Assembly (NCBI GenBank): GCA_010015675.1
Contig: ML976977.1
Span: 474,218 to 538,217 of the forward strand
Length of the DNA: 64,000 bases
Direction: 5' to 3'
Source: Byssothecium circinans
Lineage: Eukaryota > Ascomycota > Dothideomycetes > Pleosporales > Massarinaceae
Under the pieces are notes generated by a model. That model was given only the letters and a program-made list of their open reading frames with translations. It was not told where the DNA came from and ran no database searches. Each line of letters starts with the position of its first letter. Position 1 is the first letter of the stretch. Positions 22,978 to 32,471 of the stretch are shown here, in pieces. The position numbers and the translations under genes were made by a program.

Positions 22978-23370
22978 ATGCCAGAGCGCTTCCCGAGTCC
23001 CGCGTCCGCTCCATCCCCATCGTGCGAGGCGCACCCTGCAGGCTCGCCGGAGCTGTTGACGACGCAGCATGCCACCGCTTTCTCGGACGTGTGCGCTCTC
23101 TCCACTACACGACTTAACGCTTGGAAGGCGCGTTACAACCGCCGGTAAGTCCCACTTGTCCCCGACATCGACTTCGAGAGACTGGTCGCACAGGTGGTGG
23201 ATGACGCATGCGCGCGGGGCCCATCAGACGTCAGTGAGGCCGAGGCCGAGTTTGCGTGACAGCTTCAGGAGCAGATACGGAACGCGGGAGATGACCTAGA
23301 GTACGCCAAGATGATCCTCTTCTATGGCGACATCCGATGTCGAAGGCGAAGGAGGCGATGCCGATGTTGA
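22978..23370 (+). pseudogene. broken ORF of unknown family
   Basis: From the ATG at 22978 one plus-strand frame reads as protein for about 130 codons, interrupted only by TAA at 23146-23148 and TGA at 23257-23259. The parts are a Pro/Ser-rich N-terminus, a middle with LVAQVVDDACARGP and a helical segment LQEQIRNAGDDLEYAKMIL, all in the same frame. Both stops could come from single C-to-T changes of CAA and CGA. A GTAAGT overlaps the first stop and could be a splice donor, but splicing to the nearby CACAG leads to a poorer frame. I recognise no family. Confidence 0.4.
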
Positions 23371-23785
23371 AGCACGCGCATTGCTACCGCACGTCCGGGA
23401 GCTGCGTAGCTTAACAGCCGCATACAATTTTTCTATCTAGATAGGTAGAAAAATAGGTGTAAATAGATGTTGCTTAGCAAAAGCACTACCAAGCGAAGCG
23501 GGGTAGTGCGTGCGCGAGTATAGCTCCTTGAACCCCGAAATCCAACCCAGCCGGCAATCCGTCCAAGCGAACATAGTCGGAGTTTAACATGCAGCATCGG
23601 CACCCATGCCCGGGTTTGGCACGTCAGCTCTGTCAGACTAAAGAAGAGAAACCCTCCGCCTTGTGTGCGCCGGATAGTAATGCCTAGATCATGTATGCGC
23701 AAGGGCGCAGAGAACAACGCCGACACCGTTCCATACCGTCGACTATACCGACTAAAAGTACAACAAGAATGAAAATGCTCTTACC
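23371..23785. other. intergenic with hairpin, no gene seen
   Basis: A near-palindrome lies at about 23429-23453 and a perfect 8-bp inverted repeat at 23483-23509. The remainder holds no open frame of interest. It is bordered by the relic island on one side and the 3' end of NAF1 on the other. Confidence 0.5.
23483..23509. repeat. 8-bp inverted repeat (hairpin)
   Basis: GCACTACC at 23483-23490 pairs perfectly with GGTAGTGC at 23502-23509 around an 11-nt loop. It is not next to the stop codon of either neighbour, so a role in 3'-end formation is not obvious. Confidence 0.7.
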
Positions 23786-26278
23786 TCATGTGCCTGAGCC
23801 GTTACCCAGAACGCGCAAGATGTCCTGTAGTGACGGGCCAGCCTGTTGTGCGTTGGCTTGCGGTGGATTTGCACTGGGGGCCGGGGCTGGCTGATATTGA
23901 TACGGGTACGAGTACTGAGCTTGAGGCAGTTGCTGGGGTGGTGGTGGAGGAGGAGGAGGTTGTGCGGCTTGCTGCAGCCCCTGAGCTTGCTGTGCTTGGC
24001 TAATCGCAGTCGCAAGCTGAATCCACTGTGCCATATTCATCTGGGACTGAGCAGCCGTTTGAGCCTGCTGTGGATAGTAGGCAGGAGTTGCATAGGTGGC
24101 AGGCGCCGGAGCAGCTGACGGTGCAGAAGCATAGCTCGCTGGCATCGGTGTCGTGTACGAATTCCAATCTGCACCGCTTTGCGCATTGTTGCTGGCGTAC
24201 GCATTCACGTTGCTTGCCGTTGGGGGCTGCGAGGACCGATCGGGCGAGTCACGACGATTGCGCTTTCGGTTCTTGCCCTTGCCTCGTGGTGGTGAATGCT
24301 GAGGATGCTGATGGCGTCCCTGATTCTGCCGGGCAGGCGAGGGCGAAAATGCACCCCTCTGGCCTTGGCCATGGCCGTGACGGTGATCTTGTGGAGGACC
24401 GCTTCTCTGTCGGTCTTGGTCTTGATATCTGGCGTGCCTGTCATTCTGACCTCGATGTGAACGGTCACCTCTGTCGCCCCTATTATTGTGTCCGCCCCGA
24501 TCGCCTCGTCCGCGATTGTTGGACCCTCCTCTATCACCTCGACCGCCGCTGTTGTTCATGCCACCCCTATCAGACCTATCACCGCGGCCACCGCCGTTGT
24601 GCGCGCCGCCTCTATCATATCTGTCGCCACGCCCACCGCCTCCCATTGCACCTCGACCACGAAAGCCACGGCCCCGGTCTGCCCATCCCCCTCGCCCTCG
24701 CATGTTTCCGCGGCGAACATGACTACGGTCTTCCAGTGGAGCACCGCCACCAACGAGTTCCTCATAGCGATCGGGCCTCGCGAGCGGTTTGTACATGCCG
24801 AGATCCTCATCCTCATCGTCGTCGTCGTCATATTTGAGAGGAGCACTCTGGTAACTGGACGGGCCAGCGCTACCGCGAGTCTCCTTTGTCTCATCGGCGT
24901 AGGGCAGGTCAGTATGGGTCGAGGGCTGATCATCATCGTAAAGGTCTGCTGCCTTTCGCTTGCGCTCCATTTTCTTCTCCTTGAGTCCTCTCTTGTGCAT
25001 TGCCTCCTCTTCGTCATCGGAGAATTCTTGCTGATTGGTCTCTTCGTCATACTGTCCAGATGCATCGGTGTGCTTCTCTGTGCGCAGAGGCTCAGTGAAG
25101 ACAAACTTTGAGTGATCGTCTACGTAAAAAATAGGCGTTTCTTTAGTGATACCCAGAGCTGTAATCTCGGCGGCATCTGCAAAACCGATGGAATACCTGG
25201 GAGACTGCACGCGACCGATGGTTTCGGATACTTGGCCGATAATTGTTCGGTTTTCGAGACACACTGCGGAGCCTGACTCCAAAACGTAGAAGTCGCCAGA
25301 AGTGTTAGCCTTGATCAGAAGCAAATTGTCAACGATGTTTTCGACTTTGCCTAGCGTGGTGATCTTCATGTCCTCTGTTACTCTGATGTCGGGTTTGGTG
25401 AACTGCTCGTCAACCTCATTCTGGGTCTTGACTTTGGCTTTTTGAGCCGGCACGTCTTCGTCGGGGTCCTCTGCTAGCATGCGCTTGATAGCCTCCTCCG
25501 GGCTGAGCAATTCGCCGTCTTCACTGGAGTCGTCATCGGAGCTTGAGTCAGAGCTGGAAGAGTCGGACGAGCCCGAGTCGGAGGCCTCAGAGTCCAGCTG
25601 CCACTCTGCCTGCTCATTGTCCTTGTTCGCCTCGGCGGCCTGCAAGAACTCAGTCTTGGCTTCATCTTGCTGCAGGGGAGAAACGGCAGCAGCAGCTGGA
25701 GTCGCATCGGCAGGAGCATTGGGCGCGGCAGAAGGAGAGCGTCGCGGCTCGTTGGTAGGCAAGTCTGCGTCCCCGTTCGACAAGTCCCCGTTCGACAACG
25801 TTGGCACGGTTGCAGCAGAGTCGTCATTTCCTTCTACAAGGTGTGAGGGTGGGGAGTGACGACCAGATTGCAGTGGCTTACTGTGCTGCTGCTGGGGCTG
25901 GGGCTGCTTCTCTTCGCTATAGAAAGCCTCCGAGTCGGACAGCTCACCCTCTTCGACGTCTCCATCATGAGTCGAGGACGGCTCTGTATGCGGCTGTGGT
26001 GGCGGCGGCTGCTGGACAGACGACTCGCTGAGGAAGCCGAGGCCAGGGAGTTGAGACGAAGCAGCACTGGCTGGCGCTACAGGAACAGCCAAGGACGACG
26101 CAAGCACGGCATCGCTCGTCGCCGCCACCGTATTGCTAGCATGAGGAGTCTCGTAGAAGTCGTCATCGAAATCATCGACGGGAGAGCCGGGTGCATCGAT
26201 GTTGAGGATATTGAGCGGCTCGCTGCTCGAAGGGTCGTCCCCTTCGAGCCGTGCCCGTTTAGCAGGCGGCTCAGCCAT
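23786..26278 (-). CDS. NAF1: H/ACA snoRNP assembly factor Naf1
   Basis: An uninterrupted minus-strand gene of 830 residues from the ATG at 26278. The frame is open 57 codons further to 26449, but the start MAEPPAKRARLEG followed by an acidic stretch looks like a natural N-terminus. Residues about 1-280 are acidic and disordered, with runs of Ser/Asp/Glu near 240. The Gar1-like Naf1 core follows at about 290-370 (IGQVSETIGRVQSPRYSIGF). Then comes a charged region, a long RGG/RG domain at about 510-620 and a Gln/Pro/Ala-rich tail with a polyproline run. Naf1 binds Cbf5 in nascent box H/ACA particles in the nucleus before Gar1 replaces it, supporting rRNA pseudouridylation. It shares a short divergent promoter with ALG9. 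Confidence 0.93.
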   Translation of the reverse strand: MAEPPAKRARLEGDDPSSSEPLNILNIDAPGSPVDDFDDDFYETPHASNTVAATSDAVLASSLAVPVAPASAASSQLPGLGFLSESSVQQPPPPQPHTEPSSTHDGDVEEGELSDSEAFYSEEKQPQPQQQHSKPLQSGRHSPPSHLVEGNDDSAATVPTLSNGDLSNGDADLPTNEPRRSPSAAPNAPADATPAAAAVSPLQQDEAKTEFLQAAEANKDNEQAEWQLDSEASDSGSSDSSSSDSSSDDDSSEDGELLSPEEAIKRMLAEDPDEDVPAQKAKVKTQNEVDEQFTKPDIRVTEDMKITTLGKVENIVDNLLLIKANTSGDFYVLESGSAVCLENRTIIGQVSETIGRVQSPRYSIGFADAAEITALGITKETPIFYVDDHSKFVFTEPLRTEKHTDASGQYDEETNQQEFSDDEEEAMHKRGLKEKKMERKRKAADLYDDDQPSTHTDLPYADETKETRGSAGPSSYQSAPLKYDDDDDEDEDLGMYKPLARPDRYEELVGGGAPLEDRSHVRRGNMRGRGGWADRGRGFRGRGAMGGGGRGDRYDRGGAHNGGGRGDRSDRGGMNNSGGRGDRGGSNNRGRGDRGGHNNRGDRGDRSHRGQNDRHARYQDQDRQRSGPPQDHRHGHGQGQRGAFSPSPARQNQGRHQHPQHSPPRGKGKNRKRNRRDSPDRSSQPPTASNVNAYASNNAQSGADWNSYTTPMPASYASAPSAAPAPATYATPAYYPQQAQTAAQSQMNMAQWIQLATAISQAQQAQGLQQAAQPPPPPPPPQQLPQAQYSYPYQYQPAPAPSANPPQANAQQAGPSLQDILRVLGNGSGT

Positions 26279-26673
26279 GTTCGCGTTGATCAAGTTATCT
26301 CCTTGTCTGAGCTTATACGCGGTATAGTGCTGCGATAGAAGATCCTCTGCGTCCGCAATACTGCTGGCAGGGGATGTTGTGCGACGCTGGAGACGAACAT
26401 GAAAGCGTTGAGGAGCTTTCCCACGAAGACGAAAAGCCGCACGGGCCATCTGCGCTAGGACTCACGCCAGCCCTATATCGCTTGGCGAATGCGCAGATCA
26501 TGACGGCTGAGGAGAACTTTCCGCGCGTTTGTGCGCTTCTGCATTCGAAAACGCCAATTTGTGTACGGAGCTTGATTGTCCCGCTATGGAATTCACATGA
26601 GTGATCCTGCCGCCGTTGCCTGTCGTTTGTTTCCAACGCGTAATTCGTGGCTATTCCCAATTCATAGCCCTTC
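26279..26673. promoter_or_regulatory. divergent promoter NAF1/ALG9
   Basis: Only 395 bp separate the two start codons, so both transcripts must begin within this interval. No clear TATA box is visible, as is usual for fungal housekeeping genes. Confidence 0.5.
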
Positions 26674-28594
26674 ATGCCTCCCAGAGGTCCCCAAGCTCCT
26701 TCGGCGGGGCAGAAGCCGCCAATGTAAACATTCATTACTTCCACACAAAACATCACAGCTGACGGTCGACAGCAATCGAAGGAACGCCGCTGCACACATT
26801 GTCGAGCCCATCGTTGCCTTCTACGTCTTCCTTGCTGCCAACACCTTCGCCGCCATCTTCTCACCAATCCAGGACTGCGACGAAGTGTTCAATTACTGGG
26901 AGCCGACACACTACCTCAATCATGGGTCGGGTTTGCAGACTTGGGAGTACTCCCCCAAGTATGCTATCCGTAGCTGGGCATACACAGGTATGCACGCTCT
27001 GATCGTTGGGCTGGGACGTCTCGTTTCATTCGGTGGAAGCAGAGTCTTCGAATTCTACTTCCTCAGATTCGCATTGGGATTCACCTGCGCCCTCTGTGAG
27101 ACGCGACTCTACTCCACCATATCACGGACAATCAATGCGCGAGCTGCTATCTTCTTCCTGATGATTGTCATCTTCAGTCCCGGCATGTACCACGCTTCCA
27201 CGGCGTACCTACCGTCCAGTTTCGCCATGTACACAACTATGCTCGGCTTCTCGGCCTTTATGGATTGGCGTGGAGGCGTAAAAACTTCTCAAGGCATAAT
27301 GTGGTTCGCAATTGGCAGCCTTCTGGGCTGGCCATTCGCTGGTGCTTTGGTGCTTCCCTTTCTTACCGAGGAGACTCTCATGGCATATGTCACTGGCGAC
27401 ATTTCCGAGACTTGTTGGAGATTTTTGGACGGCTCAGTGAGATCTCTGATCGTATTGGTGCAGTCCGCCCTCCTTACTCATCGACTCCGCTAACACATTC
27501 CAAGGGCATACAAATGGCTGTTGACGGCTTCTTCTACCGCAATATCGTATGCGTACCCTTGAACATCGTCCTGTACAACGTCTTTAGCGGTGGCAACAAG
27601 GGTCCCAACATCTATGGAGTCGAGCCGTGGCATTTCTACGTCCGTAATCTGAACCTAAACTTCAACATCTGGTTCTGGTTGGCCGGAGCAGCCCTACCAA
27701 TTGTTCTGATACAGCATGTCTTCATTGACAGAACGATGGCGAGACAGACCTTGCTCCGTAGTGTAGTGTTCGTCAGTCCGTTCTACCTCTGGCTAGGAAT
27801 CTTCACCCTGCAGCCGCACAAGGAAGAGCGCTTCATGTACCCAGCATACCCAGCTCTGGCCCTCAACGCAGCCATGTCGCTGCATATCTTGCTTGCAAAC
27901 TTCGGTAAAGAAGAGCCAGGAACACTGCGCAGCAAGATTCCCGCCAAGCTCAAGCTCGCCATCATCTGCACTTTCGTCTTGGGAAGTTTCGACCTGGGCG
28001 CTCTGCGGACTATTGGCGTCATAACAGCCTACAACGCCCCGCTCAGTGTGTACAAGCCTCTGCAAGAGATAGGTGCCGTGAGGCCAGGAGACAACATCTG
28101 CCTTGGAAAGGAATGGTACCGCTTCCCATCGTCGTACTTCTTACCAGCCAATAGCCGCCCCAAGTTCGTCAAGAGCGAATTCACCGGTCTTCTTCCCGGT
28201 GCGTTCAGCGAGTCGCATATGGGATTTGGCTTGTATCCTGGCGCTCATTTGATACCTTCTGGTATGAACGACGAGAACAAAGAAGATCCTGCTAAATACG
28301 TATGCAAACCCTTTGCATTCCCGAGCTTCTTTTGTCACTCACAGTTTATAGACGGACATCAAGCACTGCCAATTTCTGGTTGACTCTAGCCTACCCAGCG
28401 TTTCACCCACGTCTCTCGAACCGAACTATATCGCCGACACAGAGCATTGGGAAAGGATGTCATGTGCCCCCTTCATGGACGCGAGTCGTACCTCCGCAAT
28501 AGGCCGCATACTCTGGGTACCGGATTGGCCATTCATCCCCTCGCGGTTCAGGCGCGTGTGGGGGGAATATTGCCTTCTTCGCCGGAGAGCGTGA
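26674..28594 (+). CDS. ALG9: alpha-1,2-mannosyltransferase Alg9
   Basis: Four exons, 26674-26723, 26773-27457, 27505-28299 and 28352-28594, encode 590 residues. Introns are 49, 47 and 52 nt, all in phase, with CTGAC or CTAAC branch sites in the first two. The N-terminal region has the family signature IQDCDEVFNYWEPTHYL, then QTWEYSP, in the first luminal loop; the acidic pair there is the presumed catalytic site. About ten hydrophobic segments follow, and a soluble C-terminus has TDIKHCQFLVDSS. Alg9 adds mannose from dolichol-phosphate-mannose to the lipid-linked oligosaccharide in the ER lumen during N-glycan assembly. An ATG at 26597 lies in the exon 2 frame but would add an unusual basic leader; the short first exon fits the family better. 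Confidence 0.93.
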
Positions 28595-29253
28595 AGCCTT
28601 AGAACATGTATAGAAACAGTGTTTGCGCCTTTGACGCTACCAAAACGCAGCAGCTCTTCGGATCCGCACATTGTAAGAGAGATGTAGATAAGGTGATAAA
28701 ACAACTTACCTCCCCGCCTAACATCAAGGCTGCAAGTATGGCAGTACACTAGCATGCACTGCATACAATCCATGAAAATATGGCTAGTAGGTAGCTCTTC
28801 TATAGGCGGAAGCCTATGTAGACTGGTCTTGAATAGGTATTGTTTTCCAGATAACTGTATGCAACGCTACTGGTTCGTGAGAGTTCTACACAACCCCGCC
28901 CTGCACTTGGCCAAGTGGCGCTTCTGCCCGCAGCTTATCGCCAATCACGTACGCTCTTGTACCTTGAACGTAATGGTCGTAGAAATACTGATATATATTA
29001 ACGTACAACCGTGACGGAGGCGGGGGCGGAAAGAATGTCGCGTGCAACTAACTATCAGATATCCCCTCCTGTCCTTTCTCAAAAGTTCTTTCTCCCGCGA
29101 ACGGAACATATTGTATAAGAGCACCTGGGGTCATGGTGTGCACGAATTTCGTGTCTTCGATGGACTTTTAAACATTTCGGTCTTGCCTTGTATTTATTTT
29201 GTCCTTCCCATCTATTCACCGTGAACCGTTCCCAACCCCGCTTCCAGCAGAAC
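28595..29253. other. intergenic, no gene seen
   Basis: This 660-bp gap lies between ALG9 and the DUF3445 gene, both on the plus strand. It contains no sizeable open frame and no repeat; AT-rich tracts near 28.99 kb may belong to the promoter of the next gene. Confidence 0.5.
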
Positions 29254-30706
29254 ATGGAAGACCTGCAACACTGGATGCGCCGGAACTGCCATACCGTCCA
29301 AACCACCATCAAGGCGAAGCTTCAAGACACAAAGACCAGCTTACAAGATACGAATATCGATTCCAAATACGTGCTATACGGACTCCTCGTAATAACAGCA
29401 GCATGGGCAACTTCCCTCCTCGCCCGTCGACTCCGCAACACCACAACTATCTCCCGGCCCAGCACGCCCGATCTCGAGAAGGAAAAAGGGAGCAAGAGAG
29501 CATTCAAAGCAGAAGTTCGGGAACCGGGCGGTACTTCACTCTTGTCCCGTTCATATCTATATCGACTTCCAACTGACTAAATACCCCGTAACAGTATGGC
29601 CCCCCTTATCGTTCGTCCGCCCACGCGCGTCGCCCTATCCAAACTGGAGCCTCGAAACCACTAAACCGCTGCCCTACCGCCCCTTCCGCTACGGCCCAAA
29701 GTACAACATCACCATGGGTCTCCGCAGCATGCACTGGGACGACTGGATCGAGCTCGATTCCGACTATCTGACCTACCACGCGCTGAAAGCGCAGCGCATT
29801 GCCGAACGCGGGGAGAAGTGCAGTAAAACAGCGCCGGAAGCGTTTGAAGGCGCGGTGGAGTTGTTGGAAGAGTTGTGTGGGTATTTAGCGGAGCGGTATC
29901 CGAGTCTGTACCAGCGATGGGAAGAAGACGACGACGACGACGACGACGATGACCATCATGATGAGCAGAAGAAGAAAGGAGGAGGAGCGTGGGGAGTAAA
30001 AAACCTAGTCACAGGCGAAGTCTTCAACGTAACCGAGCGCCCATTACGCGAAGACCCGATGCAAATGTGCGCGCGCCTGGTCCAAGACGACCTCGCCATC
30101 ATGTTCGAGCGACCCGACGGCCAATACTACCTCCTCGCCGGCTCGATCCTGCTCGCCGGTTTCTGGCGCCTGCAAGACAAATTCGGAATGCCGTTGTCGG
30201 AAATCCACACCTCGGGCGACGTGCCGGGTTTCAAGGCGAAACTGGAAAAGGGCATGATGAATTTCTTCCGCCGCGTGCAGCCCGAGAGTCCGGTGCTGAG
30301 GAACAATTACTTCATCCAGGTCGATGATAATTTGGCGTGGAGTGAGAGTATAGGCAGTGAGGATGCAGAGGGGATAGGGTGGTTCACGGCGGAGAAGAAT
30401 AAAGCGGTCGAGAATCATTATTTTCGCAGTGAGAGGCAGAGTTTGAGGAGGTTGCCCAGGTCGGGGGGTGTGGTGTTTACTATTCGCACGTATTTTCATC
30501 CGGTTACGGAGATCTGTGAGGAGCCGTATGTGCCGGGGAGGTTGGCCAGTGCGATTCGGAGTTGGGGCGATGATGTGAGTAGGTATAAGGGGAAGGAGAG
30601 GTATGGGGAGGTGCTGTTAGAGTATTTGGATAGGAGGCATGGGGAACAGGTTGCGAATGGTTTGGACTGGAGCAGGGAAGAGGAGGTGAGAGCGTATCCG
30701 TATTGA
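29254..30706 (+). CDS. DUF3445 (heme-dependent oxidative N-demethylase-like)
   Basis: Two exons, 29254-29530 and 29595-30706, encode 462 residues across a 64-nt intron with a CTGAC branch site. Residues about 42-62 form one transmembrane segment (YGLLVITAAWATSLLA), so the enzyme domain is probably membrane-anchored. The second exon carries the DUF3445 pattern: MGLRSMHWDDWIELD, RYPSLYQRWEED, then a domain with IHTSGDVPGF and NNYFIQVDDN, ending in FTIRTYFHPV. Bacterial relatives are heme-dependent oxidative N-demethylases; in fungi the substrate is unknown. A run of about nine aspartates encoded by a GAC repeat near 29924-29952, followed by a His/Lys/Gly stretch, expands a loop within the domain. 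Assignment to the family is firm, enzymatic role is by analogy. Confidence 0.88.
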
Positions 30707-30759
30707 GGGGGTAGGGATGCTTTTGGAATTGGTAGTGATGTGAGGAGACGGTTCGGGTC

Positions 30760-30794
30760 GTGGATCGTGGATTGTGGATCGTGGATCGTGGACT
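30760..30794. repeat. GTGGATC heptamer tandem repeat, five copies
   Basis: Five heptamers of the form GTGGATY (last one GTGGACT) lie directly after the stop codon region of the DUF3445 gene, within its presumed 3' untranslated region. Confidence 0.7.
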
Positions 30795-32471
30795 CGTGGA
30801 GTGGTCTTTGAGGGGTTGTTGGTGAGGGCCGAGATCGGCAGGGGTGACTGCTTTTTCTATGTTGACTTGGTTTTTTAACATATCGCCGTATCTACGCTAC
30901 ATAGCATTGTTGACACTGCTTTTTATACTTTTACCTGGCTCGTACGCAATGAAGATGCAAGAGAGAGACACAGAAGCATCCGCAAGTCACGGTGGCAGGG
31001 GTGGCTTTCAAAAGGTCTGTCTACCATAGGGTTATTTTGCGATAGCATCGGATCTTTGTTATAGAAAAAGCGGCCGAATAATAAACGTCAAGCAAGATGG
31101 CGTATGAAGTTGATAAGGATGATGCTAGTAACGGCCAGAAACGTTTGAGGTGAGTCATGACGACCCTCTATTTCCTTTTCTGGCAGACCGCTGTGGCTTT
31201 AGTTGAACGAGTTCTCAAAGTCCTGTTCTAGAAAGATTTGTGTGATGAGCGCATGATTGGGTAGCCTTTCAAGGTATTTTGCTTCCTTCTTCCCGCGTTC
31301 CTACGGAGTTGGCACAACCGTTTGGAAGGCCAGCAGCGGGAACAGAGGCAGCTGCGAAGCTTTCGGGGAAATGAGTCGATGTCACTGTGTGACAAGACGA
31401 CTCGATCTGGAGGGCCGCGCAGGTTCAAGCAGAGATTGCGGAAGTGTGATGCTGCAATTCGTGACAGATTGATGAGGGCGACCTGCCACTTTGCGTAAGA
31501 GGGGAGGATTTGTGATTTTGTAAAGGATGGTGTTGCTTTGGTCCCCGGTCAGTGATCTGATTCATGGTCTTGGTGATGTCCAGTCGGCAATTTTGCGTGC
31601 ACAGGGCTGCAACAGTCCTAGTCCTAGTTTTTATTATTGATAACTTGCAGCTCTTAATAGATTGTGCGGGGTTGACCTGGTAGTACCGGCGATATTGATG
31701 TCACAAAGTTCGGTGTGATCACAACCAACCGCTATCTCGCAGTGCGTTGCTATGGAGTAGAGAGCAGCTCCAAGCTGTAGACGGTTTGTTGGCAGAAATT
31801 GGAGGCTTCTTCCTTTCAGCGCCTCGTGGCCGGCGCGGAAGCGGGATCCAGAGCACGACTCAGAGTCGATTTGTCAATGGTCATAAGGCTGCAACTAAAA
31901 ACTGGTGAACCTGCCGTTGGATGCGCTGTGACCGTCTACTGGTGGGTGGCTGGCAAGCGGCAAGCGACATTGGACGTCGGCTCACAAACGCACACTGCAG
32001 TGGTTCTCGCCCGTCACGCTGTGAACTGTGAAGACACTGCGCAGCCATCTGCTAACCTGCTCGAGCTAGGCTGTGCCGCTGTGGTGATGGTCCATGGAGC
32101 GGTAGATCCCGTGACGCAGTGAGACTGGAGACTGTTCGCATGCATGGGCCGGGGGGCGCCGTGGCTTCAGCTGCTTTCATGCCTGTTTATCGGCTCGGCG
32201 CTCACGCCTCAGTTCCAACTTCCAAGCACGCCGCTGACTGGCCCTTCCTGGTGAACTGCGTCGTGCTGCTGGTTACATAGAGGGCGTTGGCTAGTGGGAG
32301 GGACCGACACCCTTTACCCTTCTTCCTCGCACTGCCATATTAGCCATGAATGCAACCCGCATCTCTTCAAATCATGCCTCGATGATGACCCGCTGATGCT
32401 CTAGTAATATCCAATATCCTCCTTCTTGCGGATATTTCAGTTTTCGCGCGCCGGATGATGGAAGGGGCAGG
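30795..32471. other. intergenic, no convincing gene
   Basis: This 1.7-kb stretch contains a 61-codon frame at 30844-31029 with one hydrophobic segment, and a longer GC-rich frame near 31.8-32.1 kb without a start codon of its own. Neither has splice structure or a recognisable composition. The last few hundred bases are the LTE1 promoter. Confidence 0.45.

Noticed and set aside
24488..25111. 207-codon plus-strand ORF inside NAF1
   Set aside because: It is antisense to a well-supported NAF1 coding region and reflects its RGG and acidic codon bias.
26279..26449. 57-residue N-terminal extension of NAF1
   Set aside because: The ATG at 26278 begins a typical acidic Naf1 N-terminus; the extension would consume nearly half of the short divergent promoter and has an unrelated basic composition.
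26597..26772. Unspliced upstream ATG for ALG9
   Set aside because: A first exon at 26674-26723 with an in-phase 49-nt intron gives a cleaner N-terminus; the unspliced version adds a basic, cysteine-containing leader not expected for Alg9.
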